Below are positions 49,741 to 60,922 of a stretch of DNA of 64,000 nt, in pieces. How positions within the stretch are numbered: the stretch's first letter is position 1; every line of letters begins with the position of its first letter. The notes under the pieces are model-generated. The model saw only the letters and a program-made list of their open reading frames with translations. It made no database searches and had not been told where the DNA came from. The translations under genes were made by a program, and so were the position numbers. Origin of the DNA: Diadophis punctatus similis. Its lineage: Eukaryota > Chordata > Lepidosauria > Squamata > Dipsadidae. The DNA lies in the NCBI GenBank assembly GCA_023053685.1, contig JALIGW010000013.1:20178501-20242500 (forward strand), in the 5' to 3' direction.

Positions 49741-51966
49741 TTGCTGTTGTTGTTAGTTGCAAAGTCGTGTCTGGCCCATTGCGACCCCATGGACAACATT
49801 CCTCCAATGTTGGAGGAATACCTTCCTGTTCTCTACCATCTTCTGGAGTCCATTTAAGCTCACGCATACTGCTTCAGTGACTCCATCCAGCCACCTCATT
49901 CTCTGTCCTCCCCTTCTTGTTTTGCCCTCAATCTTTCCCAGCATTAGGCTCTTCTCCAGTGAGTCCTTCCTTCTCATTAGGTGGCCAAAGTATTTGAGTT
50001 TCATCTTCAGCATCTGGCCTTCTAAAGAGCAATCAAGGTTGATCTCCTCTAGGACTGACTGCTTTGATCACCTTGCAATCCAAGGGACTCGCAGGAATCT
50101 TCTCCAGCACCATAGTTCAAAGGCCTCAATTCTTTGGCGCTCAGCCTTTCTTATGGTCCAACTTTCACAGCCATACATTGCAATTGTGAAAACCGTAGCC
50201 TTGACTATACACACTTTTGTTGGCAGGGTGATGTCCCTGCTTTTTAGTATGCTGTCTAGATTTGCCATAGCTTTCCTCCCCAGGAGCGTCTTTTAATTTA
50301 TTGGCTGCAGTCCCCATCTGCGGTGATCTTGGAGCCCAGGAAAATAAAATCTGTCACTACCTCCATTTCTTCCCCATCTATTTGCCAGGAATTGGGAGGG
50401 CTGGATGCCATAATCTTAGTTTTCTTAATGTTAAGTTTCAAGCCAACTTTTGCACTCTCCTTCTTCACCCCCATCAAGAGGCTCTTTAGTTCCTCTTCAT
50501 TTTCTGCCATTAGAGTGGTATCATTTGCATATCTGAGGTTGTTGATATTTCTCCCGGCAATCTTAATTCCAACTTTTGATTCATCTAGCCCCGCCTTTCT
50601 CATGATGTGCTCTACATATAATTTAAATAGGCAGGGCAACAGTATACAGCCTTGCCGGACTCCTTTCCCAATTTTGAACCAATCAGTGGTTCCGTGTCCA
50701 GTTCTCACTGTTGCTTCTTGACCCGCTTATAGGTTTCTCAAGAGACAAATAAGATGGTCTGGTACTCCCATCTCTTTAAGAACATGCCACAATTTGTTGT
50801 GATCCACAAAATCAAAGGCTTTAGCATAGTCAATAAAGCAGAAGTAGATGTTTTTCTGGAACTCCCTAGCTTTCTCCATGATCCAGCATATGTTGGCAAT
50901 TTGATCTCTAGTTCCTCTGCCTCTTCGAAATCCTGCCTGTACTTCTGGTAATTCTCAATCCACATACTGCTGGAGCCTAACTTGTAGGATTTTAACCATA
51001 AATTTACTAGCATATGAAATGAGTGCAATGGTTTGCCTTTCTTTGGAATTGGAATGTAAACTGACCTTTTCCAATCCTGTCGCCACTGTTGAGTTTTCCA
51101 AATTTGCTGGCAAATTGAGTGTAGCACTTTTACTGCATCATCTTTTAATATTTTGAATAGCTCAGCTGGGATACTGTCACCTCCACTAGCTTTGTTGTTG
51201 CTCAGATTTCCTAAGGCCCATTTGACTTCACATTCTAGGATGTCAGGCTCGAGGTCAGTGATCACCCCATCATGGTTATCAGGGATGTTAAACTCATTCT
51301 TGTATAGTTCTTTAACAGATTAACAGAGTTGGAAGGACCTTGCAGGTCATCTAGTCCAACCCCCTGCCCAAGCAGGAGACCCTACATTTGCCTCTACCTA
51401 GGATCAAACTCACAACCTCCTGATTGTGAGGCAAAAGCTCCACTTCTTAATCTCTTCTGCCTCTGTTAGGTCCCTGCCATTTTGGTCCTTTATCATGCCC
51501 ATCTTTGCATGAAACGTTCCCTTCATATCTCCAATTTTCTTGAAGAGATCTCTAGTCCTAGTCTATTGTTTTCTTCTATTTCTTTGTTTTCTTCTATTTC
51601 TTTGCACTTAAGAAGGCATTCTTATCTTTTCTAGCTATTCTCTGGAATTCTGCATTCAATTGGGTGTATCCTTCTCTTTCTCCCTTGCCTTTCTTTCCTC
51701 AGCTATTTGCAAAGCTTCCTCAGACAACCATTTTGCTTTCTTGCATTTCTTTTTCTTTGGGATGGTTTTAGTTGCTACCTCTTGTACAATGTTGAGAACC
51801 TCCATCCATAGTTCTTCAGACACTCTGTCTAACAGATCTAATTCCTTAAATCCATTTGTCACCTCTACTGTATATCATCAGGGATATGATTTAGTTCATA
51901 CCTGAGTGGCCTAGTGCTTATACCTACTTTCTTCAATTTAAGCCTAAATTTTGCAATGAGAAGCTC
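49741..51966 (-). mobile_element. Bov-B (RTE) LINE, 2.2 kb, inactive
   Basis: Minus strand, 5' to 3': the end of the endonuclease region and linker (51900-51656, KAKWLSEEALQIAEERKARE), RT start (51265-50738, NNKASGGDSIPAELFKILKD), RT core (50708-50298, GIKIAGRNINNLRYANDTTL with YAND in place of YADD, and VTDFIFLGSKITADGDCS), then SILKSRDITLPTKVCIVKAT (50268-50068) and FGHLMRRKDSLEKSLMLGKI (50013-49753). Several frameshifts and an internal SINE make it dead. Bov-B is known for horizontal spread between squamates and ruminants. Confidence 0.93.
51312..51432 (-). mobile_element. tRNA-type SINE with CR1-like tail, nested in Bov-B
   Basis: Minus strand: GGTTGTGAGTTTGATCC (B-box-like), then TGCTTGGGCAGGGGGTTGGA and the CR1-like 3' end AACTCTGTTAATC. 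Bov-B sequence continues on both sides. Confidence 0.65.
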
Positions 51967-52365
51967 ATATATATCTTAGCTAGATAAAAGGAAGAGTACA
52001 AATATATTTCCAAAAATGATTATATACTTTTACTGTTGATCAATGTCCTTGTAGATCCATGACCAGAACATAACTCCCCATTATTTGATAGGATGTAGGG
52101 TTCTATTATAGTTGTCTTATTATAGTAGAAAGAGAATGTCAGCAATGTTTTGTTGATAGTTATTTGGGTATCTACTCGTAATTTATAACTCACTTTCCTT
52201 CACAAATTTAAAGTGGTATACTTCGCATTTATTTCTCTAATGTTTAGGTTATTTATGATATACAGGCAGAAGCATAGGGATGAGCCCCCTTAGGACTTCA
52301 GCCATTAATAATATATTCTGGGTCTCAATATCAAGTAAGATACACATTTTAAAAAAACCTCTTAC

Positions 52366-52464
52366 CCATTGCCTTTAGTGGAAACTTTCAACAGAGGTGT
52401 CCTTTCTGTAAAACAGTTATCTTCTGATCTTGTGCTGAAGAATTTGGGCAAACTGTAATGATAC
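52366..52464 (-). CDS. OCA2: OCA2 (P protein) coding exon 3
   Basis: Internal exon of the melanosomal P protein, in its N-terminal cytosolic tail. On the minus strand it lies between an acceptor (...TTAAAG) and a GTAAGA donor. The 99 bp read as one leading base, 32 codons and two trailing bases, open throughout. The peptide contains RSEDNCFTERTPLLK, which aligns with human RSKDSCFTENTPLLR (recalled, not searched). ERTPLL fits the acidic dileucine sorting consensus [DE]xxxL[LI], which in this family directs traffic to melanosomes. The two trailing bases join exon 4 in frame. Exon numbers follow the human gene from memory. The identification rests on the combined match of exons 3, 4, 6, 7 and 8 in the right order and phase, not on this exon alone. 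Confidence 0.93.
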
Positions 52465-53426
52465 CTTTAAAAAAAAGTAATTGTTAATTGTTAGAGTAAT
52501 CATCTCTCCAAAGCAGTATATGTAGTTCATATGTCAATAGACAAACTGATTTAATATTAGATTAATCAAATACATTAATTTAAGGATTTGTGTTAGAACT
52601 GGCAAGCAATATTATCTCAGTTTTTCATTTTCACTTCCTCTTGTAGTAATAACACTGCTTTTCTTACAAATCTTTTTTTCCAAGAAGCATCTGCCTATAT
52701 ATCAAAATACTTTTTCTCAATTCCTGATCAAAGTAATCAAGGAAGCAGTTATTTCACTTTTGATTTTCCCCAGCTACTTTAGAAATGTATATTTATCTTC
52801 ACTATCTAGAAGCTAAAAAATGTTATTGATGTAAATTTTCCAATCAGTCTTCCCTTCTTGGGGTACCAACTCAGAATTCTGCCTCTTATGTAATTATGAT
52901 TCCAGCAATGGCCCTGCATACATCTCGAATAATTTTGTCTACAGCAGAGAAGAGCTACTACTTTTATCTGTGATAATCAGTATGGAATCAGTGTTAGTCT
53001 TAGAAATAAGTTTTCTTATAAATAAAAACATTCTCATGCTTATTTGTTCTGCACTAATCATGCATCAAATTGATTGTTGGGTTCTCATAAAATAAGATAC
53101 ACTGGAAATTAAGGGTATCCATAGAAGTCACCATATTGAAATGTTGTGATATCAAGCAAAAGTTATTTGGGTTTGTGTGTCTATTAATAATATCTATTAA
53201 TAACCTCTGAAAGGTTCAAGGTTACAGATGCTTTAAGAACTTGAAAGTACAGGTGTACAATGTATTCTATAATATAATGGAACATTATATAAATCACAAT
53301 TATTGTTTCTGTTTCTCATACTTTGTTTTTCTAAAACATAATGAAAAAGAAATATTGTTTTCAAATATTCCTCTGAAATTTTATATAGGCCAAGACCTTG
53401 TAAGATTTTTACATATATATTTCTAC

Positions 53427-53934
53427 CAGGGGCGGGTTCCTAATTTTTTTACTACCACTCTGTGGGCGTGGCTTATTTTGTGGGTGTGGCTTGCCGGCAT
53501 GTGACTGGGTGGGCATGGCTTCTCGGACTGCTGAAGGGAGGGGAACTGAGATAGGTCCTGCCGCCCATTTCCCCTCCCCTCAGCAACTCGAGAAGCCTTG
53601 AACGTGCAAAAATGCCTAGGATCATCACTGCGTGTTCGTGGCTTCTCGGACTGCTGAAGGGAGGGGAATGGAGATATCTCCTGCCGCCCGTTCTTTCAGT
53701 GTCTCACATGCTCCCTCAGCCCTCCTCACCTACTTGGACTCACTGTGGGGTAGGAAGGCAGCGCATGCGCAGTGCCGGAAGCTCGGCTTCTGGGCGTGCG
53801 CAGAAGAAAAAAAACTTTTTAAAAAAAATGGCGGCGCCCAGGCACCAGCAACCGACCGCACCGGTACTGTGACATCACCAGCGGGCCGCTACCGGTGCTA
53901 TAGAGTGGACCGCACCTGTAGGAACCCACCACTG
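53427..53934. mobile_element. hAT MITE, 508 bp, with GTGGGCGTGGCTT repeats
   Basis: Termini CAGGGGCGGGTTCC and GGAACCCACCACTG; exact flanks ATTTCTAC (53419-53426, 53935-53942). TTCTCGGACTGCTGAAGG occurs twice. Confidence 0.95.
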
Positions 53935-55210
53935 ATTTCTACATTGTACATCTCTCACTTGATCCAATGAATACCTTCCTTTAAAATCCATTTATAATGT
54001 TAAGGCTTCCAGCCATTTTAATGTAACATTTATGGCTCTGAAAGCTATACCACAACTACTTTTTGGTCTAGCTGTTGGGAAAATTCTGTCATCTGTATTT
54101 TTAAAGCCTAAACTATTGAAAGTTGTTGAACTGTACCGATGGAGGCAAAACAATATGGTTTACTTAATCTAGCTTACCTTTCCAGCTGCAAAAATGCAAA
54201 ACAAAAACAAAAACACTTTACTGCTACTGAAAAATGGTTTCTTAAATCTTTGTAAACCATCTTATTTATGGTTAGGAGGGGTGCTGAGGAAAAAAAGAGT
54301 TTGCTATAAATATGTACAGTGTAAAAACTGTATAGCTTGAAAAATGAAGTTCTGGTGTACTACCAATCATTTCTAAAATGGGAGCAATTATATATTTTAC
54401 AGCAATAAAATAATAAATACTTCCGAAAATGAGAGTAATGTGTTTTAAATTATAGTACCATCAACTACAGTTGAACCTCATTAGATTAACATTTTCTAAT
54501 TTTTAGTATAAATGTGTGTGAAGACATTTTTAACAGGATAAAAAGAATGGAAATATTAGAAAAGAAACACAGAATTTAACAAAGTATGGTGAATATATAT
54601 AAAAGAAAATAAAAATAAAAAGAAATAAAAATAGAAAAGAAAAGAAAAAAGATGATAAAAAAGAGGTGTCCAATCTTTTTGGCAATGGTTATAAATGCAT
54701 TTATATTTTATACCTTCTCTAAGTTTTTTTCATAATTTCCATCTTTCCATAAACTACTGTTTCTAATCTTCAAACCCATAAATTACAAGTTCGCCTTTCT
54801 CTTTTTTCAGGAAAAAGCCAGAAAGGGTTTCCAGGCACTAAGCTTTCTGTTATTCAAGCTTAAATGCAATTGTAGACCTTAGAAGTTACCAGTGATTTCT
54901 CAAAATATGGAAACAGAACTTGGCAATCTCCGAGGACTAATATTGTAACAGAGTTAATTCTGCATGATTGTGCTTCGTTGCTAAAATTTCTTTTAGTCTT
55001 AAATGACTAATTGCTTCATAAACATGGACTGGGTAGCAAAAATATGCCCGTGAATTTAGTCCACTTGGCTGACTGGAACATGCCAGTTGAGGCTTTTTTA
55101 ATAATCTAGAGACATTGGATGGAATGTACTTAGCAGGGAAACCGTTGAGACATGTGATGAGTATATATGGTTGACTTGGCTTGGCTTGGCTATTTGGAAG
55201 TAGGTTCTGT

Positions 55211-55645
55211 CAGGGGTGGGTTGCTCACTTACCGATACTGGTGCGCTGCGCGCGCATCTTCACGTTTTGTGCATGCATGCGCTTGCTACACCCATGCGCC
55301 CCCTCATGCGATTTTGCTTCTGCGCATGCGCGGAAGCAAAATCTCGCTAAAATCTTGCGAGGGCACACACATGCGCAATTTCGGCAAGATTTCACTTCTG
55401 CGCATGCACAAAAGCAAAATCTCGCTGAAATCTCTCTCGCGCCCGCATCCCCTCGCGAGATTTTGGCGAGATTTTGCTTCCGTGCATGCGCAGAAGCAAA
55501 AAAGCCCAAAAATTCTTTTAAAAAGATGGCGACGCACGCAACAGACCACCGAAGACAGCACCGGAGCTGTCACACGCAAATTGCGTAATCGGCGGGTCCC
55601 TACCAGAGCTGCGCACTGGACCGCACCGGTAGGAACCCACCCCTG
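55211..55645. mobile_element. hAT MITE, 435 bp, with TGCGCATGCGCAGAAGC repeats
   Basis: Termini CAGGGGTGGGTTGC and GGAACCCACCCCTG; exact flanks GGTTCTGT (55203-55210, 55646-55653). The interior has several inverted copies of TTTTGCTTCTGCGCATG. Confidence 0.95.
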
Positions 55646-55723
55646 GGTTCTGTATACTTTTGCCCTTGAGGAAATGGATTAGCAAAAGTATACTTACTGA
55701 AAGGGTGATTGTTCTTAAATGTA

Positions 55724-56081
55724 GGTAGTTGACTGACAACCATTCATGTAGTGAAGTTATAGCAGCACTGAAAAAGTGACTTTCAACCAGCCCTCGCATT
55801 TATGACCATCACAACAGCCAAACGATCACATGATTAAAACTCAGGCATGTAGCATGTATTTATTACATATTTAGTATCCAGGTATCATGTGATTGCCATT
55901 TGCAACCTTCTCAGCCAGCTTCCAACAAGCAAAGTCAATGGGAGAAGCCAGATTCACTTAACCACGTGATTCACTTAACCATGGCAAAAAAAGCACAAAA
56001 TTGGGTGCAAATCACTTAACAACCACCTTCCTTAATTGCAGAAATATTAGTCCAGTTGTGTCATATGTTGAGGACTACATG
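55724..56081. mobile_element. Degraded TA-flanked MITE (GGTAGTTGACTGAC family)
   Basis: Left GGTAGTTGACTGACAACC and right GTTGAGGACTACATG with TA borders, and CACTTAACCA repeats as in related elements. Confidence 0.6.
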
Positions 56082-56462
56082 TATTGCTCTTATTCATGGG
56101 TAACATACCAGATGTTAATTTGTATGATGTTAATTTAATTTTAAACCCATCCTATATTCTGGCTTTTGCGCCATCATAAAACATAGTTATGCTGTGCAAC
56201 AGCTGATCATCCAAATAGGTGTCCATAGACAGGTATCTTCAAAGACTGCTTGCAATCAATGAGCCATGATTAAATTAATGAAAAGAGAATTTGACAAGTT
56301 TTTTTTACTGCAAAGCCTTTATAACAGGAGAGGACAAACGCTTCATTCTTCCCATTCCTTAAGGGCCAGAAAAGGCATTGGCATATATGAGGTCTTCACC
56401 AGTGGAAAGGAAGAAATTTAGAGGCTTTTTTCATCAGTGCTGCTTAATTTTTATTTATTTAT

Positions 56463-56525
56463 TGTTGTACCTTCAAGTCAGTGTTGACTCCTGATGATTG
56501 CCTGGATGAGTCCCTGAATTTTATC
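56463..56525 (-). mobile_element. SINE/Bov-B-like tail fragment
   Basis: Plus strand reads TTCAAGTCAGTGTTGACTCC then TGATGATTGCCTGGATGAG, the reverse of the CAACACTGACTCGAAGG tail of Bov-B-mobilised SINEs. Confidence 0.55.
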
Positions 56526-56940
56526 AGCTTAAAAACCATGAGAGCATTCATATTATCATTCTCTTTATTTTCCAGCATATTTCCATTTCTTTCTTCTATA
56601 ATTTACAGCAACTCAATCTCAAATGGAAAAAATGCAAGAAAAAACATCATAAACTGCAGTCTTATGGCATCTAGGAAGTATCCTGCATGTAGTGGAATCA
56701 TGTGTATATGATTTCTTCTCTGATATCAAAGAAAATTCCAGCTTTAGAAAATAAAATATCCCTCCCATCTAAGACTGATTGGAGAGTTTGCAAACAGGAA
56801 ATAGAAATCACCCAGTAGTCTATCGAGACTGAGGAATCAAAGCCAGGAGGTCCTGAATTAGGTAAATAGCACAAGATGTAAATCAGTAAATCAGTCAAAC
56901 AGCAACTGAAATATCAAGAACCAATGAAGGAAGATGATTT

Positions 56941-57420
56941 ATGAACTGTGAAACTATGACTACTCTAGACCAAGCCAAGTGCAAAAACGTTAGAGAATTC
57001 TTAGAAGCCTGGCACTCTGACAAATCAGCCATTAACAGGCACATAGACATAAACAACATCTACATATCATTCAAAGGAGGCAATCAACAAGCCAAAAAGG
57101 GAATAAAACACTTCCCTACCAGCAATCAACATCCAGACGAGCAGAGATTAATACTAAGATTAACATTAGATTTACAATCAAGAAGCAAACAATACCTTAA
57201 TCAAGGGACTGCCAAACAAGCTAATAGTAAATAGCCCAACCAAAGGACTACCAAGACCACTCTCATCAACACTGATAGGGCAAGCCACTAGAATATAAAA
57301 TGAGAGCAAACCCCATTCCCTGCTAACATTGATGATACCTAGTTTGGATAATGAAATGTCTGCAAAAAAACAACCAACGTAGAGAACACCAAGGAGGTCT
57401 CATTTCAACCCGGAACTACA
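56941..57420 (+). mobile_element. Penelope-like retroelement 3' end
   Basis: 56941-57234 is open and contains VREFLEAWHSDKSAINRHID, resembling the end of the GIY-YIG endonuclease of Penelope-like elements (conserved Glu in FLEAW). Downstream, TTGATGA...GAAATGTC at 57329-57360 resembles a hammerhead ribozyme core, a feature of these elements. RT absent. Confidence 0.6.
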
Positions 57421-57591
57421 AATATTCCCTTCTATCAATGTATTAATTTAAGAACCTTTAATTAAAATTAAATTAATTGTGTTTGCTTCACCCAGGCCTT
57501 TAGTAAGGGAGAGTAAGACCTTAATTTCATTTTCATCTTTTATCTTTCATGTTTTATTGGTTTTATTGTAATTTATTTTATAGTTTTAACA

Positions 57592-57918
57592 GATTAAGTT
57601 GGAAGGGACCTTGTAGGTCATCTAGTCCAACCCCCGCTCAAGCAGGAGACCCTACACCATTTCTGACAAATGGCAGTCCAATCTCTTCTTGAAAGTCTCA
57701 AGTGATGAAGCTCCCACAACTTCCGAAGGCAAGGTTGATTTTTCTCACTGTCAGAAAGTTCCTCCTTATTTCTAGGTTGAATCTTTCCTTGATCAGTTTC
57801 CATCCATTATTTCTTGTCTGGCCTTTGGAAAATAGCTTGACCCCCTCCTTTCTGTGACAGCCCCTCAAATATTGGAACACTGCTATCATGTCTCCCCTGG
57901 TCCTTCACTAGACTAGCC
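57592..57918 (-). mobile_element. CR1 LINE 3' end
   Basis: AAGTTGGAAGGGACCTTGTA at the 3' side, then degraded C-terminal coding (minus strand MIAVFQYLRGCHRKEGVKLF near 57880). Confidence 0.85.
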
Positions 57919-59074
57919 ATTTGCCACTCAGTCGTTGTGAATTAGGCAGCACACAAGTTGAATAAATTATGATCATTTTCATTATCTGCAGCATTGAGTC
58001 TGCTTTCTGACTGAGTCTGCTTTCTGAATATTTCTGACTGAGGAGAAAATTTAGGTATAACTATTATGGCAGAAATGTTCTTCTCCATGGCTATTGGCCA
58101 CCAAAATGCTATTCACAAGGCATTAGAAAACTAGAAGATTTGCTATAGGAATGCTCAGAACTAGCAAGCAGGAAGGTTCTTCCCATCTCAACCAAGGATT
58201 ACATGAATCCAATATATCTGGAAGACAACAAGTAGGGAAGGTGTTATGTCAAGTGTGAAAAACCAGGTCCACGTGTGAAGATTCAAATTAACTTATTTAC
58301 TGTTAAAAGCACAAGAATCTTCTCAATTTATGGTAAGCACCTGGTTAGAACCAGATAAGGGTCAACAACACTTGAGGGGTTGGACTAAGTTTGCTTGATG
58401 CTCATAGCAATTCTAAACTCATTCCTCTTTTCACTTTTCCCCCTGCCAGTCCTTCTGCTGCAGTTTAGGACTTTTCTGTGTATGTCCATCCTTTGGGATG
58501 AAGATGGAGAATGGGAAAAACACTTCTCTTTCATAACACTCCTCAGTATACTCACACAATGCAACAGCTTTTGGAGAAAAAAATGCTAGATTAGATTATT
58601 AGTATCTATTCCCTCTCTTAATAATTTGGTTGCTTTTATTCTCGAGTTGCAGAAAATGTTGGCAGATATGGCTTCCTCCTAAGAAAGCATTTAAATACAA
58701 CTGATGATACAAAAATCACCTAATTATAAACCAATTATTTTAAGCCTTAATAAATTAACCCAAAATTCCTTGCTTGTCAGGTGTCAACTGGGTGAGTATG
58801 AATCAAAAACAAGCTCGATTCCCAGTCCATTCATCATGTTATACTTTCTTTTAAAAGACTAATTCAATAAACTAGTTCAAGGATTTAGACAGAACTTTAA
58901 TCATGTTCACAAACTATTCCTAGCAGATGGATGCACAAACATTGCAGTAAATTCAAATTTGCTGAAGGGAAGGGAGAAAGGGAAATTCTCAAACTTAGCT
59001 AAGATTGACAAGAGCATCCATTACTTATGGAAGGCTTGATGGGACAAAAGTTGTGCAATTGAACTGATATGGAC

Positions 59075-59540
59075 CAGGGGTGGGTTCCTCCTGGTTCGGA
59101 CTGGTTCACCTGAACCGGTAGCAACCCGCTGGTGACATCACGATGATGTCACTGAACTGGATCGGTTGGTGCCGGTCCGTGGGCCCCACCATCTTTTTTT
59201 TTAAATTTTTTTAATCGATTTTTTTTTAAAAAATCCATTTTTTTCTTCTTCTATGCATGCGCAGAAGCCGAGTTTCTGGCACTGCGCATGTGTCACCATC
59301 TTGTTTTCGGCTTTTTTTTTTCTTTTTAATTTTTTGGGATTTTTCTCCACTGCGCATGCCCCGCCCACCTGATGCTAGCTCACCTCGCCTGCCCAATGCT
59401 CTCTCAACCTGCCCAGCCACAACTTGCAGAATCTAGCCGCGTACTTCTTCTGCTCATTGCTGCTGGCAAAGGTAAGGCAGAAGGGCATGGGCCAGTGGGT
59501 GGGCGGGGTGATCACAGTCAGCTAAAGTGGCCTGCAGTAC
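59075..59540. mobile_element. hAT MITE, GGTGGGTTCC family, right end unresolved
   Basis: Starts CAGGGGTGGGTTCCTCC with GATGGTGACAC- and CTGCGCATG-type interior shared with 53427 and 60549. No matching right terminus or repeat of the left flank ATATGGAC was found in range. Confidence 0.55.
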
Positions 59541-59822
59541 TACCACCTTGGCTCAATCTTGAAATGGGGATACTGACAATAGCACCTAAACTAACAAAAA
59601 AAACCCAAATGATTTAATCTGCCTCCTGCATCATTTTTATTACCTCCATGATATTAACCATTCAATTGTTAAGGTATCCAAGACTTCTAAATCCTTTGCT
59701 GGTATACTCCTTATAGCAGAGGTAGCAGATCACATGAAGATACATATGAATAAAATCCACTTATATCTATCAGCAGGGCTCATATAGGGTATTAAGAAAG
59801 AGAAAGAGACAAAGTAACCCAC

Positions 59823-60056
59823 CCAGTCACATGATCACCCAGCTACTCCCACCCAGTCACACGACCATGAAGCCATGCCCGCCAAGTAACATGACCATGA
59901 AGCTATGCCCATTCAGTCACATGACCATGAAGTCATGCCTACCCAGTCACATGACCATGAAGCCATGCCTACCATCACATGACCATCAAGCCACACCCAC
60001 AAATAAGCCACGCCCACAGAACCAGTAGTAAAAAGTTTTAGAACCCATTGCTACTG
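59823..60056 (-). mobile_element. hAT MITE fragment with 28-bp minisatellite
   Basis: About five units of CCCAGTCACATGACCATGAA plus GCCATGCC, then CCACGCCCACAGAACC and the terminus AGAACCCATTGCTACTG. The other end is missing. Confidence 0.65.
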
Positions 60057-60237
60057 CAGTGGTTCTCAACCTTTTCTTCACCATGGGCCCCTTTAAATAC
60101 TTTGTGTAGCTATTGATCATGGCTATGGACCTCCAAGACTTAAGATTTAAATCATAACATTTCTTCAAGTCTTCATGGACCCCTGTGAGGATATCACAGA
60201 CCCCAGGGGACCACAGGCCACAAATTGAGAACCACTG
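60057..60237. mobile_element. hAT MITE (CAGTGGTTCTCAACC)
   Basis: Ends CAGTGGTTCTCAACC and TTGAGAACCACTG; flanks TGCTACTG and TCCTATTG match at 6 of 8 positions. Contains GACCCCAGGGGACCAC, typical of this family. Confidence 0.85.
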
Positions 60238-60548
60238 TCCTATTGCAAGCTGTAGCTTGGAATCATGCTGGATTCAAGGGCAATTGAACTAGTGAAAAGA
60301 AAACAATCCAGACATTTTCAAATCTTTTTGAGCCACCCTAAACTCTTCAAGCAGCCCTGGAATTGAAACCAATCTATGTACTGAGAGTAGACAATATGGA
60401 CATTTTGCTGGAGTTAAATGGTATTTGGCCAGGCCTTTGCTGGGTCTTCATACCTTGTGTCCATACCAAAAAAATATTATAATTTAATAAAATAATTATT
60501 TTATTTAGTCACCATTTCTTAAATAAGCAAAACTGGCTGGGTTTAGAC

Positions 60549-60922
60549 TAGGGGTGGGTTCTAGCTTACCTCGCTGTTGGTTCGCTTCCTTGCATGCCTC
60601 ATGGGCGTCCCTCGTGGGCATGCCTCATGGGCGCGCCTTGCGCGCGAGCATGCGCAGTGCCAAAAAAATAAAAAAAATTCCCCCAAAAAAGCTGAAAACA
60701 AGATGGTGACGCATGCACAGTGCTGAAACCTCGGCTTCTAAAAAACCCGAGAAAAATTCCCCCCCAAATTTTTTTTTCAAAATTCCAAATTTTTTTTTAA
60801 AAAAGATGGCGGCGTCCACGGACCAGCACCGACCAAATCGATTCTGTGACATCATTGTGACATCACCAGCGGTTTGCTACCAGTTCGGCCGAACTGGTCC
60901 AAACCGGGAGGAACCCACCTCT
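60549..60922. mobile_element. hAT MITE, GGTGGGTTCT family
   Basis: Termini TAGGGGTGGGTTCT and GGAACCCACCTCTG; exact flanks GTTTAGAC (60541-60548, 60923-60930). Confidence 0.94.

Larger units (their letters stand above)
48505..52365 (-). other. OCA2: OCA2 intron 3
   Basis: A 3.86-kb intron between exons 3 and 4. It contains a CR1-L3-like LINE 3' end (48610-49130) and a Bov-B LINE (49741-51966) with a nested SINE. 49350-49440 resembles a degraded antisense LINE tail. 49130-49350, 49440-49740 and 51967-52365 show nothing further. Confidence 0.9.
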
